Positions 59,860 through 64,000 of a stretch of DNA of 64,000 nt are shown here, piece by piece (the stretch's first letter is position 1; every line of letters begins with the position of its first letter). Position numbers and translations under genes: made by a program. The DNA is from Runella defluvii. Its GTDB lineage: Bacteria > Bacteroidota > Bacteroidia > Cytophagales > Spirosomataceae. The stretch spans positions 1,073,811 through 1,137,810 of the forward strand of contig NZ_JACIBY010000001.1 of assembly GCF_014195535.1 (NCBI RefSeq), written 5' to 3'. A model generated the notes under the pieces. That model searched no databases and was not told the origin of the DNA. It saw nothing but the letters and a program-made list of their open reading frames with translations.

Positions 59860-60486
59860 TTGTCAGTACGAATAGAGTTACAATATTTACCGAGTCTCGA
59901 TTATTTTGCCTGTTTATTGAAATACGGTGAAGTGTCGTTGGAAGCTCAGGAGCATTTTGTGAAACAAACTTACCGAAATCGGTGTCACATTTTGGCCGCT
60001 AACGGTGTTGATACGCTCATTGTTCCCGTGATTCATTCAGCGCCCAAAATGCCGATTCGTGAAGTGAAAATTGATTATTCGCAAGGTTGGGTACGGCGGC
60101 ATTGGGGGGCCATTGTGGCGGCCTATGGGAAAGCACCCTATTTTGAATATTTTGGAAGTGATTTTGAACGAGTGTATCTCAAAAAGCCTAATTTTTTGTT
60201 TGACCTTAATTGGGAGTTGCTGACAATCTGTCTGAAATTACTACGGCAAAAACCGACAATACGGCTGACAGAGGTGTTTGAAACGAGTCTTCCCGAGGGG
60301 CATTTTGACGCACTGTCACAGATTTCCCCCAAAAATCCATCGGGGCACAACATTTTCAGTAAACCCGTTGTTTATCAACAAAATTTCGGAACTGAGTTTG
60401 TTCCTAATTTGAGTATTCTTGACTTGCTGATGTGCCAAGGAGCAGATGCAACGCGTTTGCTGAAACAGTCGGTAATGGTGGAATGA
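59860..60486 (+). CDS. WbqC-family protein
   Basis: 208 residues: VRIELQYLPSLDYFACLLKYGEVSLEAQEHFVKQTYRNRCHILAANG..LIVPV, then KIDYSQGWVRRHWGAIVAAYGKAPYFEYF and LFDLNWELLTICLKLL, the WbqC signature blocks. These proteins occur in polysaccharide or O-antigen gene clusters, biochemistry unclear. TTG start at 59860; an in-frame TAA lies 9 nt upstream and no ATG fits. Upstream AT-rich region of 190 bp is shared with the divergent acyltransferase gene. Confidence 0.85.
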   Translation: MSVRIELQYLPSLDYFACLLKYGEVSLEAQEHFVKQTYRNRCHILAANGVDTLIVPVIHSAPKMPIREVKIDYSQGWVRRHWGAIVAAYGKAPYFEYFGSDFERVYLKKPNFLFDLNWELLTICLKLLRQKPTIRLTEVFETSLPEGHFDALSQISPKNPSGHNIFSKPVVYQQNFGTEFVPNLSILDLLMCQGADATRLLKQSVMVE

Positions 60487-60649
60487 AAAACACACTATTT
60501 TTGTATATAATTTGGACACCTATTTTCTGTTAAAAAAAGGAGGAAACAAAAGAAAAAAAGGGAAATTTAATGAATTACGTCGTCGATTACGTTTTTTTTT
60601 CTAAAAAAACTAACCTACCTTACGTTTCACAACAGCTTAACTCCAACGA

Positions 60650-63175
60650 ATGGAAGCAAAATTTTCAAATCGCGTAAAAGAAGTCATCGGATTCAGCCGT
60701 GAGGAAGCCCTCCGTTTGGGACATGATTATATCGGTACAGAGCATCTCGTTTTGGGGATGATCAGAGAGGGTGAGGGCGTGGCATTGGCCCTGTTAAAAA
60801 AACTGGGCGTTTCGTTGGACGAATTGCGCGTGACAATTGAGCAAGTTACCAAAGGAACCGCGACCAACAATATCAAAAACTTGGCCAACATTCCTTTGAC
60901 CCGCCAGTCGGAGAAGGTGTTGAAAATAACCTACTTAGAAGCAAAAATTTTTAAAAGCCCACTCATTGGCACGGAGCACCTACTCCTGTCCATTCTGCGT
61001 GACCCAGATAATTTGGCCTCGCAGATTTTAGCCAAGTTTAATGTTAACTACGAAATCGTTAAGGAAATGTTAGAGTATCAATCATCAGGCACCAAACCCC
61101 ACGCGGGTCCCGATACTGAGGACGACGATGAACGGAGCATGTTCAGCGGCGGTTCGCAGCAAGGAAAAGACCCCAAAAGTGCCGAAAAGTCGCGTACACC
61201 AGTATTAGACAATTTCGGCCGTGACCTTACGAAGATGGCCGAATTGGGTAAGTTAGACCCGATTGTAGGTCGTGAAAAAGAAATCGAACGTGTAGCCCAA
61301 GTACTTAGCCGCCGTAAGAAAAACAACCCAGTTCTCATTGGAGAACCTGGCGTTGGTAAAACGGCGATTGCCGAAGGTTTGGCACTTAGAATTGTACAAA
61401 AGAAAGTATCGCGTGTGCTGTTTGGCAAACGCGTTGTGACGCTTGACCTTGCTTCGCTCGTGGCAGGTACCAAATACCGTGGCCAATTTGAAGAGCGTAT
61501 GAAAGCCGTGATGAACGAATTAGAAAAATCGCCCGAAGTAATTTTGTTCATCGACGAGTTGCATACCATTGTAGGCGCAGGGGGTGCATCGGGTTCATTA
61601 GATGCTTCCAATATGTTCAAGCCAGCGTTAGCTCGGGGCGACATCCAATGTATTGGTGCCACCACGCTCGACGAATACCGTCAGTACATTGAGAAAGATG
61701 GAGCCTTGGCCCGTCGTTTTCAAATTGTAATGGTGGACGCGCCAAGCGTAGAGGAAACGATTGAAATCCTCAATAATATCAAAGATAAGTACGAAGATCA
61801 CCACCACGTAAACTATACCGACGAGGCCATAGCGCAAGCGGTGAAATTGTCGGAACGTTACATTACCGACCGTTTCTTGCCCGATAAAGCCATCGACGTA
61901 TTGGACGAGGTAGGTGCGCGCGTACACATCAGCAACATCACCGTACCAGAAGACATTGTGGTGTTGGAACAACAAATCGAGGAGGTGAAGAAACAGAAAA
62001 ACCTCGTCGTGAAAAGCCAGAAGTACGAAGAAGCTGCGCAACTCCGCGACCGCGAGAAGAAGCTTCTTGACCAACTCGATCGTGCGAAGATTGCGTGGGA
62101 AGAGGAAACCAAAAAGCGTCGCTATACCGTAACGGACGATAACGTGGCGGAAGTAGTAGCGATGATGACGGGAATTCCAGTAAACCGCGTGGCTCAAAAC
62201 GAAGGTCAGAAGTTGTTGGGAATGGCCGACGAACTCAAAGCGAAAGTGATTGGTCAAAATAGTCCCATCGAAAAATTGACCAAAGCCATTCAGCGTACCC
62301 GTGTTGGTTTGAAAGACCCTAAAAAGCCAATTGGTTCGTTTATTTTCTTAGGCCCAACAGGGGTAGGAAAAACGGAATTGGCCAAAGTACTTTCGACTTA
62401 CCTTTTCGATAAAGACGATTCGTTGGTGCGCATTGATATGAGCGAATACATGGAGAAATTCAGCGTGTCTCGCCTTATCGGAGCGCCTCCAGGCTACGTT
62501 GGGTACGAAGAAGGTGGACAGTTGACGGAGAAAATTCGCCGTAAGCCTTACAGCGTCGTATTGTTGGACGAAATTGAGAAAGCACACCCTGATGTGTTTA
62601 ACCTCTTACTCCAAGTGCTCGACGATGGTATTTTGACGGATGGTTTGGGTCGTCGTGTGGATTTCCGCAACACGATTATTATTATGACGTCAAACATTGG
62701 GGTACGTGATTTGAAAGACTTCGGCTCGGGTATTGGGTTTGCTACCAAAGCAAAAACCGAAAACCAAGACGATATGATGAAAACCACGATTCAGAATGCT
62801 TTGAGAAAAGCATTTTCTCCCGAGTTTTTGAACCGTTTGGACGATGTGATTGTGTTTAATACGCTTCAACGCGAAGACATTCACCGCATCATCGACATCT
62901 CGTTGGGTAAACTTTTCAATCGTATCACTACTTTGGGATATAAAGTTGAGTTGACTGAGAAAGCGAAAGACTTTTTGTCAGAAAAAGGATATGACCAACA
63001 GTACGGTGCGCGTCCGCTCAATCGTGCCATCCAAAAATACCTTGAAGACCCCGTTGCGGAAGAAATTCTCAAGGGCGATCTTCGCGAAGGAGACACGTTA
63101 TTGGCTGACCATGAAGATGGAAGCGATAATCTCGTGATTACGGTGAAGAAAAAAGAGGAAGAAGTGATTAACTAA
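60650..63175 (+). CDS. clpC: ATP-dependent Clp protease ATP-binding subunit ClpC
   Basis: 841 residues. Clp N domain (1-145, two repeats LGHDYIGTEHLVLG and LIGTEHLLLS), AAA+ module 1 with Walker A GEPGVGKT (231-238), a UVR-like middle part (about 435-475, NLVVKSQKYEEAAQLRDREKKL), AAA+ module 2 with Walker A GPTGVGKT near residue 567, and a C-terminal ClpB-D2-small domain. The UVR stretch makes it ClpC rather than ClpB. Unfolds substrates for ClpP. Ends with a strong terminator. Confidence 0.95.
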   Translation: MEAKFSNRVKEVIGFSREEALRLGHDYIGTEHLVLGMIREGEGVALALLKKLGVSLDELRVTIEQVTKGTATNNIKNLANIPLTRQSEKVLKITYLEAKIFKSPLIGTEHLLLSILRDPDNLASQILAKFNVNYEIVKEMLEYQSSGTKPHAGPDTEDDDERSMFSGGSQQGKDPKSAEKSRTPVLDNFGRDLTKMAELGKLDPIVGREKEIERVAQVLSRRKKNNPVLIGEPGVGKTAIAEGLALRIVQKKVSRVLFGKRVVTLDLASLVAGTKYRGQFEERMKAVMNELEKSPEVILFIDELHTIVGAGGASGSLDASNMFKPALARGDIQCIGATTLDEYRQYIEKDGALARRFQIVMVDAPSVEETIEILNNIKDKYEDHHHVNYTDEAIAQAVKLSERYITDRFLPDKAIDVLDEVGARVHISNITVPEDIVVLEQQIEEVKKQKNLVVKSQKYEEAAQLRDREKKLLDQLDRAKIAWEEETKKRRYTVTDDNVAEVVAMMTGIPVNRVAQNEGQKLLGMADELKAKVIGQNSPIEKLTKAIQRTRVGLKDPKKPIGSFIFLGPTGVGKTELAKVLSTYLFDKDDSLVRIDMSEYMEKFSVSRLIGAPPGYVGYEEGGQLTEKIRRKPYSVVLLDEIEKAHPDVFNLLLQVLDDGILTDGLGRRVDFRNTIIIMTSNIGVRDLKDFGSGIGFATKAKTENQDDMMKTTIQNALRKAFSPEFLNRLDDVIVFNTLQREDIHRIIDISLGKLFNRITTLGYKVELTEKAKDFLSEKGYDQQYGARPLNRAIQKYLEDPVAEEILKGDLREGDTLLADHEDGSDNLVITVKKKEEEVIN

Positions 63176-63225
63176 TCGCTTGAATCTTAGCGGAAACGCA
63201 ATTTTCTTGAAAAATATATAGTGAA

Positions 63226-63270
63226 AAAACCAAAAAGGGTACGGTCTTTGATTGTACCCTTTTTGGTTTT
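63226..63270 (+). terminator. Terminator after clpC
   Basis: aaaccaaaaagggtac / gtaccctttttggttt perfect arms, loop of 11, T-rich tail. A single copy of gtttgctcacaacccgattg (63298-63317) follows between it and the next gene. Confidence 0.85.
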
Positions 63271-63332
63271 ATAATGTACTAGGCTATTGTGTAGAGGTTT
63301 GCTCACAACCCGATTGATTTACTACTAAATGT

Positions 63333-64000
63333 ATGATTGAACGTTTTCTTGATTCATTTTCTAAGATTTCGCTCAACGATATGGAATCAACGCGTTTGAT
63401 GAACCGTATCGACTTTAAATACATGTTTCGTAAAGATGATTTGGGCGATGTACTAGCACAATTGCAACCCTATTACCACGTTTTGCGGATGAGTTCCAAA
63501 ACGGTTTTTCGTTACGATACCCTTTATTTTGACACACCCGAACGCTTGTTCTACCACCAGCATTTGCACGGCAAGCTCAATCGATACAAAGTGCGAGCTA
63601 GGCGATATGTGGACACCGACGCACAGTTTTTGGAAGTAAAATTAAAGGACAATAAGCGACGAACCATAAAAAAACGGATTGCCATCGAAGAGTTGTCGCT
63701 GGATTTGTGCCCAACCAGTACAGATTTTTTGGATAATGTAGCGGGCGAATTTTCAGCAATGACCCTAGAACCAACGGTTTGGGTGTATTATCACCGATTT
63801 ACGCTGGTGAATAAAACCTGCCCTGAGCGCGTCACGTTTGACCTCAATATGTGGTTTCGTTGGCAAGACCAATCAGGAATTTACCCACATATTGTGGTGG
63901 CAGAAGCGAAGCAGCGTACGTATTTTCAAAGTCCATTTACCCTGTTGATGAGAGATATGGGCATTCGGGAGGGGGGATTGAGCAAGTATTGCTTGGGTTT
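63333..64000 (+). CDS. VTC-domain polyphosphate polymerase (3' end outside window)
   Basis: The frame from the ATG at 63333 is open to the window edge (222 codons). It starts MIERFLDSFSKISLNDMESTRLMNRIDFKYMF, then YDTLYFDTPERLFYHQHLHGKLNRYKVRARRYVDT...FLEVKLKD and ends with a VAEAKQRTY and FSPFT-like stretch. The Arg/Lys-lined tunnel pattern RxR(R/K), ExKxK and E-A-K near the end matches the VTC/CYTH-like tunnel fold, the polyphosphate polymerase domain. In bacteria such proteins are often paired with a CotH-like or membrane protein. Missing the last part, so the partner is not seen. Confidence 0.85.
   Translation, partial: MIERFLDSFSKISLNDMESTRLMNRIDFKYMFRKDDLGDVLAQLQPYYHVLRMSSKTVFRYDTLYFDTPERLFYHQHLHGKLNRYKVRARRYVDTDAQFLEVKLKDNKRRTIKKRIAIEELSLDLCPTSTDFLDNVAGEFSAMTLEPTVWVYYHRFTLVNKTCPERVTFDLNMWFRWQDQSGIYPHIVVAEAKQRTYFQSPFTLLMRDMGIREGGLSKYCLG

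Overview
The window comes from a chromosome of a Bacteroidota bacterium, most likely a Cytophagales member of the Runella/Dyadobacter/Spirosoma kind. The evidence is a type A T9SS sorting domain, signal-peptide lipoproteins and surface repeat proteins, promoters of the Bacteroidota form TTTG-N19..21-TAnnTTTG upstream of several genes, several TTG starts, and family-typical proteins (PadR-PspC pair, WbqC, NhaD, AtpB with a periplasmic His-rich N-terminus, PD-(D/E)XK/Rpn transposase-like nucleases). No rRNA, tRNA, CRISPR array, prophage or complete insertion sequence was seen.

Layout. 1-10 kb: the end of a large surface protein, a Qnr-like pentapeptide-repeat protein, membrane proteins (EamA, TRIC, DUF1772, DUF4386), two Crp/Fnr regulators, a class C beta-lactamase-like serine hydrolase and two outer-membrane beta-barrel proteins. 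10-23.5 kb is an accessory region. Single genes alternate with copies of an interspersed repeat (R1-R4), and there is a three-gene operon that looks like a VioB (iminophenyl-pyruvate dimer synthase) split into two polypeptides plus a VOC protein. It is followed by a Fic protein, a two-gene DUF262-like/HEPN-like module, an Mrr-type restriction endonuclease and a frameshifted Rpn-like nuclease between 86-bp direct repeats.

23.5-41 kb is mostly housekeeping: asparaginase, TatD, a glycosyltransferase, a KirBac-like channel, the F0 and delta part of the ATP synthase operon (no atpA or atpG after atpH), pterin dehydratase, MarC, PadR with its PspC/DUF2807 target-type gene, YebC, LysA, a PhoD phosphatase and an omega-amidase-like hydrolase. 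41-53 kb holds a 1400-residue T9SS repeat protein, enoyl-CoA hydratase, RpoN, TyrS and two tandem IpaH/YopM-style leucine-rich-repeat secreted proteins. 53-64 kb holds GuaB, NhaD, a CCG-domain Fe-S protein, pyrophosphatase, an LpxL-type acyltransferase, WbqC, ClpC and the start of a VTC-domain protein.

Intergenic DNA is rich in short palindromes. The motif GGGTTGTGAGCAACCC (or its complement) recurs in at least five separate intergenic clusters, and AACTTGGAAGG-type arms recur in three; both look like REP-type families. The most interesting candidates are the split VioB-like operon (12.8-16.3 kb), the DUF262/HEPN-like module beside Mrr (18.2-22.0 kb) and the R-element cassettes (10.2-12.5 kb).
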